From Gari tellinella (Eukaryota; Mollusca; Bivalvia; Cardiida; Psammobiidae), in contig OV277866.1 in NCBI GenBank assembly GCA_922989275.2, forward strand, positions 36,659,246 to 36,723,245: a stretch of DNA of 64,000 nucleotides, in the 5' to 3' direction. Below the pieces are notes generated by a model. It saw only the letters and a program-made list of their open reading frames with translations, did not search any database and had not been told where the DNA came from. Shown piece by piece: positions 34,786 to 44,555 of the stretch; position 1 is the first letter of the stretch, and each line of letters opens with the position of its first letter. Made by a program: the position numbers and the translations under genes.

Positions 34786-34851
34786 GCAAACGGTTTGTAG
34801 CTAGATCAGATGCCAGGTTACCCGACATCTGATCAGGCTCTACATTGTTTT
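34786..34851. repeat. Type-1 hairpin core, worn
   Basis: GCAAACGGTTTGTAGCTAGA ... GCCAGGTTACCCGAC ... GATCAGGCTCTACATTG. Confidence 0.65.
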
Positions 34852-35134
34852 TATTTTCTAACCAATTTATGGCATTTCGGTTGCAATACTAAATTACATC
34901 TTCATAGTATTTTAACTGTTCGATAAAAGCAGTTGTGTTAAATATCAGACACTGTTTAACCATGCGTCTCATTATGCATCTAAAACAGTTACGCGGTTTC
35001 TTAAAATAAAGTGAATAATTTCTATATTTTACAAAACAAACGCAGCCGACAATCTTGAAGCAGACGCTATTGTTAGATGAAATGAATTACGAAGTATAAT
35101 CTATTCGCATTGTCTCCTGTAGGTCTGGCTTACA

Positions 35135-35310
35135 TACAGTGGAGAATCTGTTATTCTTTCCCAAAAAACGCGTTTACGCTAAAACTATTATTTGCAGTGC
35201 AAACAGTTTGGAACCAGATCAGACAAAAGTTGTACTTTTCTACGTTTTAGTGTTTTGCGTTTGCGAACGTTTGCGTTTAAACGGGAAAGAATAACAGATT
35301 CTCCACTGTA
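35135..35310 (-). mobile_element. Family B with the hairpin deleted to one arm
   Basis: Both TACAGTGGAGAATCTGTTAT termini are intact but the core stops at GGAACCAGATCAGAC and jumps to AAAAGTTGTACTTTTCTACG. The second arm and adjacent bases (about 75 bp) are gone. Confidence 0.82.
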
Positions 35311-35561
35311 CATTGGGGAAAACATTATTCTTTTCCATTTAAACGCAAACAAAACGCAAACATGTTGCAATAAAGTGTAGAATGTGAAATCATTTAGACA
35401 ATTCTCACTATTCATTTTAATCTGAAAAGCAAACAGTTGGGAGCCTGATCAGACGCCGGGTTACCCGGCGTCTGATCTGGCTCCAAACTGTTTGCAACAT
35501 TGAAATAATTGTTTTATCTTAAACACGTTTATTGGTAAAGAATGGCACTTTCTCAATTGTA
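35309..35561 (+). mobile_element. Diverged family B abutting the previous copy
   Basis: TACATTGGGGAAAACATTAT to TTTCTCAATTGTA with core arms CAAACAGTTGGGAGCCTG / CTGGCTCCAAACTGTTTG. It shares a single TA with the right end of the neighbouring B copy. Confidence 0.8.
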
Positions 35562-35979
35562 CGCCGTCACTTACTGCATGTGGTCCTTGGCACTCTGTAT
35601 TGGCAAAACAAACATTTATATTGGGAAAAGCAATTCTGCTAACACGTGCATGTTTGTCTTACGTGGTTAATCTATTTGGTGTGCACGGTGACTGATACTG
35701 TTTATTTTCCTGTAGCAGATTAACTTGACAGCTATGACCAGACAACCAACCCTTAACCTGCCGACAACGACACGTGCATGTTTATGCAATGCACAGTAAC
35801 ACTTCTGCTAAATGACACTCAAAATAAACAATAATGCCGATCTTTAAAACATATGGCTTCTTATTTTCTTATTTCGAAGTATTGCAGATAAATACTTTAT
35901 GAGTTTTCTATGTTACCTCTCTTTCAAATTTTGGCAGTTGATATCTTAAAGCATACCCATTTTCTAAATAATACAATGA
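35562..35979. other. No recognised feature
   Basis: Unique sequence. Confidence 0.4.
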
Positions 35980-36220
35980 CACTTAACCCTCTACTCAAAA
36001 TTCTGTTTCTAGTTTTTAATACAGGTTACCAGTTAAGATAAATTGAAAGTAAAGAAAATGAGACAAAAATCATGTTTTAAGCTATCATCTGCTAAGATAC
36101 AGAAGTTATTTCTTATGGTACATGTGTTTTAATGTAAAAAGTGGAACACATTTTTTTTATCAGGACAAGAGCAAATTAAAATACGTTAAAAGGCATATTC
36201 GTGAAATAAAATATTTATAA
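35980..36220 (-). mobile_element. Family E, degenerate, reversed
   Basis: TTCTGTTTCTAGTTTTTAAT, AAATTGAAAGTAAAGAAAAT, TTTTAAGCTATCATCTGCTA and AAATACGTTAAAAGGCATAT. Confidence 0.62.
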
Positions 36221-36439
36221 TTGTGTATTATCCATTCTATTCATATTCAGTTTAGCGTTTTTAAAACGAATCGGTTTCTTTGAAGATAATTCGTCGAACA
36301 AAAAAGTATTTTAGCTTGAGTCGATAGGCAAACAACTGTTTAGTAATAATATTTTATAACATAGTGATACTATAAGAATCGGAATCATTGTCAAATGCCT
36401 GTTAAATCGCCAATGAAAAGACTTTTATATTTGATATCT

Positions 36440-36540
36440 TAAATACAGATAACTGCTTGATGTAGGGCGGAGGTAAAACAGAAAGCTTCTCTAAGAGAGC
36501 TGTCTGTATTGCTTTTGTTCTGTGTTAGGCCATTACCAGT
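36440..36540. mobile_element. Type-2 core fragment (D-like)
   Basis: ACAGAAAGCTTCTCTAAGAG and AGCTGTCTGTATTGC form a worn D-type apex. Confidence 0.45.
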
Positions 36541-36567
36541 GTCTATGGATTTCGCTTGAATATTAAA

Positions 36568-36927
36568 TACAATGCTCTCTCTGTACAACGACACCAAATG
36601 GGAGACACAGATGTGAGCGTTGTTCAGAGGGAGTCGTTTAGGGAGTGAAATTAGCTTACATTTGCAAAAAGCTTGAATCCAAATCAGAACCGTTTAACGC
36701 GGCGTCTGGTGTGGTTCAAGCTGCTTGTCACTCGTCATTAAGGTTTTTTCTGTCGAAATGTATCTTATGTTACTTTGAAAAAAACCCAGCAGACGATCAT
36801 TTTAAGCAGACGACATTACAACCGTAAGTAGGTTAGACATAAGTGTCACGTTTAGGGAACAGCGACAAGGTCCGTTGTAAGGAGGGAGTTGTTGTTGGGA
36901 GGGTCGTTGTAAGGAGGGAGCAATGTA
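36568..36927 (+). mobile_element. MITE family C
   Basis: TACAATGCTCTCTCTGTACA to AAGGAGGGAGCAATGTA. The core is damaged (GAATCCAAATCAGAACCG / GGCGTCTGGTGTGGTTCAAG). The right arm has CAGCAGACGATCATTTTAAG. Confidence 0.8.
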
Positions 36928-37123
36928 AACTGACAATGGGCATTATTAAAAGTCGAAGTATACATGTACAAGGTAGATTACTGCTAAATTTAGGATTGAA
37001 GAATGAATGCAGAAAGCCTGGTTGCTTTCGTCTTACATTAATCAATTACAAATGTATCTTGGGATTTCCATGCTTTTGCAGTCGATGGTAGTTTAACATA
37101 ATATTGACAGTAATTCACTGCAG

Positions 37124-37313
37124 ACCTAGTGTAAACGAAACGCGATGGGTCTCCCAAGATTTCAACATTTATACAGACGGTCCTTGTATTCCCAATGGTG
37201 TGTACATTGTTGCAATTTCACGACACTCTGGAGAGCCATTGCGCGAAAATGCAGTAGACTTTTATTGTATTAAACTGAAGCAGAATCGCAAATTTAAAGC
37301 GTTTCAGAAATGA
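37124..37313 (+). CDS. Candidate terminal exon, unidentified protein
   Basis: A frame of about 63 codons follows an acceptor-like TTCACTGCAG at 37114-37123 and ends at TGA. The translated stretch includes NETRWVSQDFNIYTDGPCIP and VAISRHSGEPLRENAVDFYC, with balanced residues, two Cys and no repeat similarity. The apparent start before the acceptor is TTG, not ATG, so it would be an internal or last exon (phase 2). Another exon-like frame lies 1.1 kb downstream on the same strand. Family unknown. Confidence 0.4.
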
Positions 37314-37533
37314 GTTAATACTTATAAAACTTTTAATTCAATAGTCGACTGATAGATTACTGCAAATGTACTCGTCTTTTACTTATATGCCTCAAGGACA
37401 TAGGAAATAATAACCGACACTATCAGTTTTAGCAGCAACATATCTGGTAATGTATTTTGTTTCTAATCTAAACCATTGCACTGCATTGTTCTGCGAGCAA
37501 TGCCATTTACAAGCAGTTTGTATACAGATTAGG

Positions 37534-37681
37534 CTCCAAGGTTATCACACTTGTGAGTTGAGTCTGAAAACTTTCTCAAGCATTTAATTGGTCAGATTTG
37601 AGCTTAGGCTCAAATCTGACCAATCAAATGCTTGAGAACGATCGTATACTCAACTAAAAAGCTTTTTAACATTGGACCCAG
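37534..37681. mobile_element. Foldback family G inserted in an A-like core
   Basis: TCCAAGGTTATCACACTTGT ... TTTTTAACATTGGACCCA with stem CAGATTTGAGCTTAGGCTCA. Flanking AGTTTGTATACAGATTAGG and GGCACCGAGCAATGCAGCG are the two sides of a type-1 palindrome, so G probably landed in its stem. Confidence 0.72.
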
Positions 37682-38170
37682 GCACCGAGCAATGCAGCGT
37701 CTGAACATTATTATTGTCACTATTTTTATGAAATCAATCTATACTAACGTTTAATGTATTTCATGCATTGTTGAAGACCATTGAATACATATAACTGTAA
37801 AAACAGGCGTTTAATCAAGTGTCTGATCAGGATTTTAAGTAAGTAGCACACATAGCAACGTGGATTCAGTGTAATAGTTTAAATATAGATTTGAGAAGTA
37901 AAATCAGACAATTAACTCTAATCATATGTTATAAAAGTGCAGTAGTTAAGAGCCTTTACAGCATAGATGTCCACAGCATCTCGATGTTTACGTGAAATAA
38001 GACAATAAGTCTGATTGGCTAAAAGGTTGCATTTATCAAACTATGGATTAAAACTATATATCAGTATTACATTTATAATTAACCTGCGAATATATATTCA
38101 AGATGATCAACACATTGAGCAAAGGATACATTCCTAACAAATACAATTGTTGCAGAACTTTGCGAAAATT

Positions 38171-38340
38171 TACTATAGTGGAAATACATTATTATTTCTC
38201 GTTTAAGCGGTTTAGCTAAAACATTTATTTCAACTGTAATCAGTTTGGGGTCTGATTTAAGGCCGGGTAAGATCGGGTTCTGAACTATTTCCTATTTATA
38301 CATGTAGTCAGAATTGTCAAAATGTTGTATTTTCTAAATT
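38171..38340 (-). mobile_element. Family B, old copy
   Basis: TATAGTGGAAATACATTATT, TTTAGCTAAAACATTTATTT, CAGTTTGGGGTCTGATTTAA and TGTTGTATTTTCTAAATT follow reversed family B. Confidence 0.6.
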
Positions 38341-38392
38341 CTATTGTATAGGACAAGTGTTTTATTTATATCCGTATAGCCCTTTTCACCAG

Positions 38393-38741
38393 AGCTTCGG
38401 CATTTCTCGTAAACAGATTAAACCAATTGGAAGCTCCTCGTTCTACCACGTGACGATACAAGACAAACGAGTATTGTACTTAATTGTAAAAATGCGACCC
38501 CAAAAAGTCATTTATTTTTCATATTGGGACAAGAGTCACGGAAATTCATGTATTGGACATCTCTTTTGACAATTTGCTAAGAGTTACTTCCCCTGATAAT
38601 AGCTTCAGGCCTGTCAGTGTGCAAATTGAAGAGGAAAATGATGTCAAACAAGGAAATTCAGCATTTCGAAATTATTTAAAAACCTTGCAAATTGTCATCG
38701 AGGAGCTTCAAAGTGGTAGTATCCTTAAAGTTGTGAAATGA
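38393..38741 (+). pseudogene. Frameshifted exon of an unidentified gene
   Basis: After an acceptor-like CCTTTTCACCAG (38381-38392) one frame reads SFGISRKQIKPIGSSSFYHV through DKRVLYLIVK to the A5 run at 38488-38492. The coding-like signal then continues one base out of phase from CDPKKSFIFHIG, through TSPDNSFRPVSVQIEEEN, to ELQSGSILKVVK and TGA at 38739. Each frame is poor on the side where the other looks coding. One extra A would explain it: a disabling mutation, a polymorphism or an assembly error. Family not recognised. Confidence 0.45.
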
Positions 38742-38978
38742 TTACTCGTGAATTCAAATATTTAACGTCATTATCACAACGTATTGATGTATAGATAAAA
38801 TACCAATTTACAAATAGAGAATATTCCACTTCCCCAACTCAACAAGATTCTAATGACATTATTTGTGAAAATCAGAAAACAAAAGCGGGAACAATATGAA
38901 CCGGACAGCATCTCTATAATTTTATGGTGTGCAATAAAGACGTCGTTTAACAGTGTTGAGAACAATACTGAATCCAGT

Positions 38979-39124
38979 GTTCAAGGTTATAAAGCTTTTC
39001 AGTTGAGTCTAAAGTCATTCTCAAACATTTGATTGGTCAGGTTTGAGCCTAGGCTCAAATCTGACAAATCAAATGCTTGAGAACCTACTCATACTCAGCT
39101 CAAACGCTTTATAACCTTGGACCC
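38979..39124. mobile_element. Foldback family G
   Basis: TTCAAGGTTATAAAGCTTTT ... AAACGCTTTATAACCTTGGA with centre GAGCCTAGGCTC. Confidence 0.8.
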
Positions 39125-39638
39125 AATTCTAATCGTACAGAGCAGTCATACTCCATATTTTGGATTATAAATGCTGTGTACTCGTCCAATAGATTTCAGT
39201 ATTGTACTCAACACTGTTAGATAACCTTATAATATCACATTCTACACCAATGCTGAATTCTAAATACATTAGTCATTGATATTCTCATTAGGAACTTTAA
39301 CACTGCAGGCATTTGATTCGTTAGAAACTACATAGGTCACGTAACATTCACCTGTATAAATGCACCTTTTGTTGCTCCGCCACCCAGAAATAAACCTGTA
39401 TTACGGGTACCGGATGTATTGCATTTCAGCAAACCAATGAATGGTTGAAATCTAAGTCATGGAATAACTTCTAAAGGTTATTTAACACTGCGCTGGTTTG
39501 ACCTTTTCACAGACAAATGCTCTCTCTACTTAAACTCTTTCACTGCAAAACTCTGTCTGTGTTAATACATGGGGTATGCACGTTTGTTACACGGCTAGAT
39601 TTGAGACAAAATGACTGAAGTAATATGGGAAATGGTTG

Positions 39639-39690
39639 TCAAACAGTTTGAATCATGATCACACCGCGCATCACGTCGCGCTCGATCAGG
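39639..39690. repeat. Degenerate type-1 core
   Basis: TCAAACAGTTTGAATCATGA then GCGCTCGATCAGGGTATAAA. A further half core (GATATAAACTGTTTGACATT) lies at 39837-39856. Confidence 0.5.
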
Positions 39691-39984
39691 GTATAAATAA
39701 ATGTACGCGATGTCTACTGCAGTTATACATGATTGTAAAAGCAAATAACCTTCAAAACACAGAGTTCATATTTTGCTGACATTGTGCGCAAACAATGAAA
39801 CCAGAAAATATATTTAGTAACTTGGTGTATGAACAGGATATAAACTGTTTGACATTCTTATGGATAATTCGATATATTTAGTTAATCACCTTGAAAACCA
39901 AGGCCAATGCGTTGGAAGTAGACTATACCAGTATTATAATATTAAACATCGACGCTCCGTGCTTCGAGCGAATTTGTAATAACT

Positions 39985-40055
39985 ACCGCAGACCGTTCGC
40001 GTCCAGATGAGACATGGAGTTGATTTAAGTCTCACCTGGATCCAAACCTTTTGAC
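39985..40055. repeat. Degenerate type-1 core
   Basis: GTTCGCGTCCAGATGAGACA and GTCTCACCTGGATCCAAACC. The GATGAGAC/GTCTCACC change is kept on both arms. Confidence 0.55.
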
Positions 40056-40229
40056 AATCTGATAAAAAAATTCGGAAATACATTGCAGATAAATCGACGC
40101 TAAGAATCGTTAAAGACGACACAATTTGCAAAAAGTAATACAATGTACATGTTCACAACGTTACATACAGATTTAAGTCTGATTAAAATTTTATATATTT
40201 AGACAAGCATTTATAATATTTTTTAGCCT

Positions 40230-40354
40230 TGCCATGACAAAACAAGCTGTATTTCATTATAGTATTGTACAGACCAAGCACCGTTGCATCCCAGGCTCTG
40301 TATCTGATTTTGGTCTTAATTAACTGCCAAAGTACCGTATATAATACAGCTACA
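40230..40354 (+). repeat. Family P repeat
   Basis: GCCATGACAAAACAAGCTGT, TTGTACAGACCAAGCACCGT and CTGCCAAAGTACCGTATATA match 14950-15164. Element H is inserted at its end. Confidence 0.6.
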
Positions 40355-40363
40355 TACAATTCT

Positions 40364-40814
40364 GGGTCCGTCTAAAGACCCCAAACCTCCCCAAACCACT
40401 CCATACCTCTCCAAAACTTGAAAACAATCCAAACCACTTAAATTCCTTAATATCTAATCAAAAAGAGCTTATAAATGGCAAATTAAAGCTAAAACAATGA
40501 CAAAATGTTAATTTAAAATTAAATATTAGATGTTTTTCTTTCCAAGGGGAACAACTCGAACAAAACTTAAGATCACTTTACACAATTACCTCTAAATATT
40601 AACTCACTATCCTAATAGCCTGTTCCTGGTTTTGAAGACAATTATTCTCTTAAAGCAGGTATTAAGTAAAGCAGAATGCGCCTTAAGGCGCATTCTGCTT
40701 TACTTTCAGCCTGCTTTAAGCTACAATCTACTAAAATTATAAAAACTTGCTTTTAAAAGTGGTTTTGGGAGGTTTGGATAAGGTTGGGGAGGTTTGGGGT
40801 CTTTAGACGGACCG
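40364..40814. mobile_element. Element H with 9-bp target duplication
   Basis: Left GGGTCCGTCTAAAGACCCCA and right TGGGGTCTTTAGACGGACCG are inverted; pairing continues through CAAACCTCCCC. TACAATTCT is present immediately on both sides (40355-40363 and 40815-40823). A 9-bp duplication with long GC-rich inverted ends fits Mutator-like MITEs, an inference. A family E hairpin lies inside. Confidence 0.85.
40599..40745 (-). mobile_element. Family E hairpin nested in H
   Basis: TTAACTCACTATCCTAATAG, GCCTGTTCCTGGTTTTGAAG and a perfect type-2 apex AATGCGCCTTAAGGCGCATT. Its far end after CTACAATCTACTAAAATTAT is missing. Confidence 0.75.
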
Positions 40815-41058
40815 TACAATTCTTAATATGAGTATCAAACAAGACAAATCATGACCAGCCACCGCGTTTTTCCTTGATCTACAGTGTTTGCAATGCAATA
40901 AGGCAGGTTTTCTCATGACACGGCTCATTTTTATTTCTAAATATATGGAAATGTGACAATAATCTTTAAGGTGAATATTTAGTATGGCATATTATAATTT
41001 TATGCATGTACGAACCTAAAAGTAACGGTGGGGCGAGGGTCTGGGGTCCGTCTTCACT

Positions 41059-41126
41059 CCAAATACTGTTTGGAGCCTGATCAGACATCGAGTGACTCGG
41101 CGTCCGATATTGATCCAAACTGATTG
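41059..41126. repeat. Type-1 hairpin core
   Basis: AAATACTGTTTGGAGCCTGA ... ATCGAGTGACTCGGC ... TTGATCCAAACTGATTG. CTGGGGTCCGTCTTCACTCC just before it resembles an H end. Confidence 0.6.
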
Positions 41127-41354
41127 CCGTTTAGATTTCAGTAAATCACAAGGATTTATAAAAAAAATAATCTTCTATACTTTATTCATTATATTTAGGT
41201 CGTTGAGTATCATTGGAACGGGAAATCATTGCATATTGTCCACAACGCTCGTATATATTTTATTGATCTCAAATGACATACTTGAGCGCAGTTCGGTAAC
41301 GAAATAGTTTCTTTCCTGTGCCCCCGACGCTAATATACTCAATTAGCAAGCTTT

Positions 41355-41382
41355 GGGGGGGGGGGGGGGGGGGGGGGGGGGG
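41355..41382 (+). repeat. Poly-G run of about 28
   Basis: Uninterrupted G tract, the longest of four in the window. It has quadruplex potential. Run length is unreliable in assemblies. Confidence 0.85.
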
Positions 41383-41604
41383 TCATAGAACTTTTCCGTG
41401 CCTTTTGCGAACAATTTCGATCCACATCTTTATCGCTGTCAATTCAAGTTCAAAACAATTTGATTTCCATAGTGTTGTTATATTGCAAATAGGAAATATC
41501 TAAATTCGCGAAAATATAATTACCAATTCCCGATCAACAATGTGATTTGTGACTGCAGTAAAAGGGTGAACCCTTCGTTTGCAAGTCACTACTACGGTTG
41601 AATT

Positions 41605-41782
41605 TGCAAACCGTTTAGATCCAGATCTGACGCCGCGTTACGCAGTGTCCGATCAAGATCCAAACGGTTTGATCCTTACGTTTATATTTCTAAAGCTATG
41701 ATGGCTTTGAAATTAAATTTTGAAAATAACTGCAGACGATGCCTGTGAAGCAGACGTTATTATATAAAGCAGCCGAAGGATT
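41605..41782 (+). mobile_element. Family A, left arm lost
   Basis: Core GCAAACCGTTTAGATCCAGA ... GATCCAAACGGTTTG (CCGTTT/AAACGG co-changed), then ACTGCAGACGATGCCTGTGA and a worn end GAAGGATTAAC. Confidence 0.7.
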
Positions 41783-41993
41783 AACACTTTTCCTGCAATG
41801 GTATCGTTTGCTTTGAAATTGTCGTCTTCAAAATTTGTTAAAGTTAGATTTATACAATTTTCAAGAAAAGAAACTTAGAAACGAGTGTCAAACAGTTTGA
41901 ATCCAGATCAGACGCCGCGTTACGCGGTGTCTGATCTGGATCAAACTGTTTGCGAAAACCCAGTGAAGTTGAGATCAGCAGCCGAAGTGTTAA
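41782..41993 (-). mobile_element. Family A, reversed, adjacent to previous
   Basis: ACACTTTTCCTGCAATGGTA, TTTGAAATTGTCGTCTTCAA, core 41889-41952 (GCCGCGTTACGCGGT), then CAGCAGCCGAAGTGTTAA. Confidence 0.72.
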
Positions 41994-42307
41994 TAAGTTC
42001 CGTGACTGACCACCATCGAACCTATCAAGGTAGGTATGACGCCAATCTATCGCCGCGTGATTGTTATACATGCAACTAATCGCCAAATCACAGCAGGCTC
42101 ATTAAATGGTAAACCTATATGCTCTGTTGTAATTAGTAAAGCAAATTGTTTGTTTTCTTACGCTAATTGTTTGATGTTATCGCTCAGCTAAAAGGTGTTT
42201 CTTCAGCACCATCTAGGCGAGACATCAGACCGACCTGCCGAAACATTGCTAAGTAATATCAGAAAGTACCTGTGTAATAGACATTGTACCGCAACGGACT
42301 GTAGGTC

Positions 42308-42507
42308 TAACCCTTCACCCTATATCCTGTAACAACGTGTTTCTTGTTTTGAAGAAAGGATGCCACTTAAAGCATTCTGCTTAACTTTCAATCTGCTTCG
42401 AGCTACTTTTTTTCTAGGATATAGATATTTCTTATGGTGCTTATTCATGACCGTATAAAGTGGAACTATTTTCTTTTCTTTCTTTTTTTTTTTTTTTGGG
42501 GGGGGGG
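42308..42507 (-). mobile_element. Family E reversed, ending in T15G10
   Basis: CTAACCCTTCACCCTATATC, GTTTCTTGTTTTGAAGAAAG, CATTCTGCTTAACTTTCAAT and TATTCATGACCGTATAAAGT, then a T-run (42483-42497) and G-run (42498-42507) replace the rest. Confidence 0.65.
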
Positions 42508-42639
42508 TCCTCTTATTTACTGTCTGATTAAAATGTGAGAAGCTATACATTCATACATGAATATTTTAAAATGATCTCGGCAATAAGTTTTCAGAATTTT
42601 AGCTGTTTGGATGAAGAAATGCCGACAAGAGTGCAAAAA

Positions 42640-42780
42640 AGGTTTCGATCTTGAGCAAACCACTAGTAACTCGGCATCTGCTTTCATCAAACTGTTGTAC
42701 TCTGAAGTGGTAGACGTGAGTAGTCTGGAATTAGATCAGATGTCAAGTGACTCGCAATCTGGTCAAGATCCATACCATTA
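42640..42780. repeat. Two degenerate type-1 cores in succession
   Basis: GATCTTGAGCAAACCACTAG ... CATCTGCTTTCATCAAACTG, then GGAATTAGATCAGATGTCAA ... CAATCTGGTCAAGATCCATA. Confidence 0.45.
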
Positions 42781-43111
42781 AATACTCATACTGATGACAA
42801 GACAGTAAATGTCTATAATCTTTATTAGATGATATAAAAGCAGACACCCGTCGGAAATTTTAACCAAAATAGTTTGATCCAGAACTGTGCGTACGTGCAG
42901 TAATTGATTTGGACTCAGTATTACATGGCGTAACATGGCGCAAATTGTACTATTTGTCCGAAGCGAAGTGGCGAGGTGGCGGGGTCCGACCGAACACATA
43001 AGCACTTGCTCCACAGCTGTTCTAACAAATTATTTAACATCTGTTTGTTAATAAAAATAGAGAGAAGGAAAGACATGCACATCTAATTTAGTATATATAT
43101 ATATACACATG

Positions 43112-43361
43112 TACAGTGGATAATCTGTTATTCTTTCCCAATAAACGCGTTTACGCTAAAACTATTATTTGCAGTGCAAACAGTTTGGAGCCAGATCAGA
43201 CGCCGGGTAACCCGGTGTCTGATCAGGCTCCAAACTGTTTGCCACCAAGATAAAGATGAATTATCAGAATTGTCCAAAAGCTGTACTTTTCTACGTTTTA
43301 GTGTTTTGCGTTTGCGTACGTTTACGTTTAAACGGGAAAGAATAACGTCTTCTCCACTGTA
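43112..43361 (-). mobile_element. MITE family B, full length, reversed
   Basis: TACAGTGGATAATCTGTTAT to AACGTCTTCTCCACTGTA, core GCCGGGTAACCCGGT. It sits in a TATATA tract, consistent with a TA target. Confidence 0.87.
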
Positions 43362-43424
43362 TATATACATATGTATATAACGCATATCACTCAAAGTATT
43401 ATTGTCTTTTCCTATTTGCAGCCC

Positions 43425-43669
43425 TGGGGCCCGTTTCATAAACCTTCGTACGATAAATTGTGTCGTAAGTCAGATTATAACATTCTCAATTATTATTTAA
43501 TTCTCCATCTAATCCTGTCTTGTGACATCTCTTTGGAATCGTCTTGAAAAGACGATTCCAACAAGATGTCACAAGACAGGATTAGATAGAGAAATCAGAG
43601 ATAAAATGTATTTTAAAGTTTTGACTTACGACAACATTTGTCGTAAGATGTTTTATGAAACGGGGCCCT
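43425..43669. mobile_element. MITE family F
   Basis: TGGGGCCCGTTTCATAAACC to TTTTATGAAACGGGGCCC, with CATCTAATCCTGTCTTGTGA and its mirror. The best-preserved termini of the four F copies. Confidence 0.85.
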
Positions 43670-44254
43670 GAATCTTAAACCAGCTGTTGCATTGCAATAT
43701 TTAACAATCTTGGAGAGGTTTCACTGTACACATAGCGTTAAACTCACGTGCTCATATCCAATCCTTTTTTCAGACTAGCATTATAATCGTCTCACTTAGA
43801 CGATACTAATATATACAGTAACAACATGGGGTTTTGTTGTGCCATCAAAGGAAAATGGACAGCTGAGTACAACTTGTGTTTGAAATTTGAATGTTATCCT
43901 TTTTACCTAGAGCTTTGCAAACACTTTGACGAATATATATCCATTACTTGTTAGGTTCAGGAAAAACGATGTATTCACTTTTTATTGCCAAAGCAATCCA
44001 ACAAGATGGGTTAAAGAAAACAATGTACATTAACTAAACGGTAATCAATATCCAAAAAATACCATCTCATTAATTAGCAAGGTATTCGATTGTTCATTGC
44101 ATCATTTAACCCTATCAAACACCCCTTTATTGTCTGTATACACTTGATCGGTTACTTTGAAGAATGTTTTATAGCGGTGGACAGTCAATACCATACAATC
44201 AATCTGCCGTTAATACTCCCCTCAACAACAAGTGACTAACCCATTTACAATGCT
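43670..44254. other. No recognised feature
   Basis: Unique sequence. AGAGGTTTCACTGTACA at about 43714-43730 resembles a lone D or P end. Confidence 0.4.
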
Positions 44255-44480
44255 TTAACCCTTTCATGATCAAATTATTCGGGAGGTTTTTACCACCCCG
44301 CCGCTTTATTGTTGTCTGCAAAACGCGTTTCAAAGCTGAGTTTAAGGTGTATGACTAAATAAGTATTGATATGATTGTCATGTTTAGTTCTGATCAGACG
44401 CCGCGTAAAGCGGCGTCTGATCAGGGCCTAAATTGTTTGCTAAACGCGCTTTAAGGCGTCATTGAGAGTGAAAGGGTTAA
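44255..44480 (-). mobile_element. Family A, subtype with TTCATGATC/TTGAGAGTG ends
   Basis: TTAACCCTTTCATGATCAAA to GTCATTGAGAGTGAAAGGGTTAA in outline, core centre GCCGCGTAAAGCGGC. The copy at 55961-56171 belongs to the same subtype. Confidence 0.8.
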
Positions 44481-44555
44481 TACTCCCCTCTGATCCTTAT
44501 CAGACTCCGCGTTTGCAAATGCACTTTATGATGACATTGAGAGTGAAAGGGTTAA
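44481..44555. repeat. Partial repeat of the preceding right end
   Basis: CTTATCAGACTCCGCGTTTG then GACATTGAGAGTGAAAGGGT repeats the terminal 60-odd bases of the adjacent A element. Confidence 0.65.
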
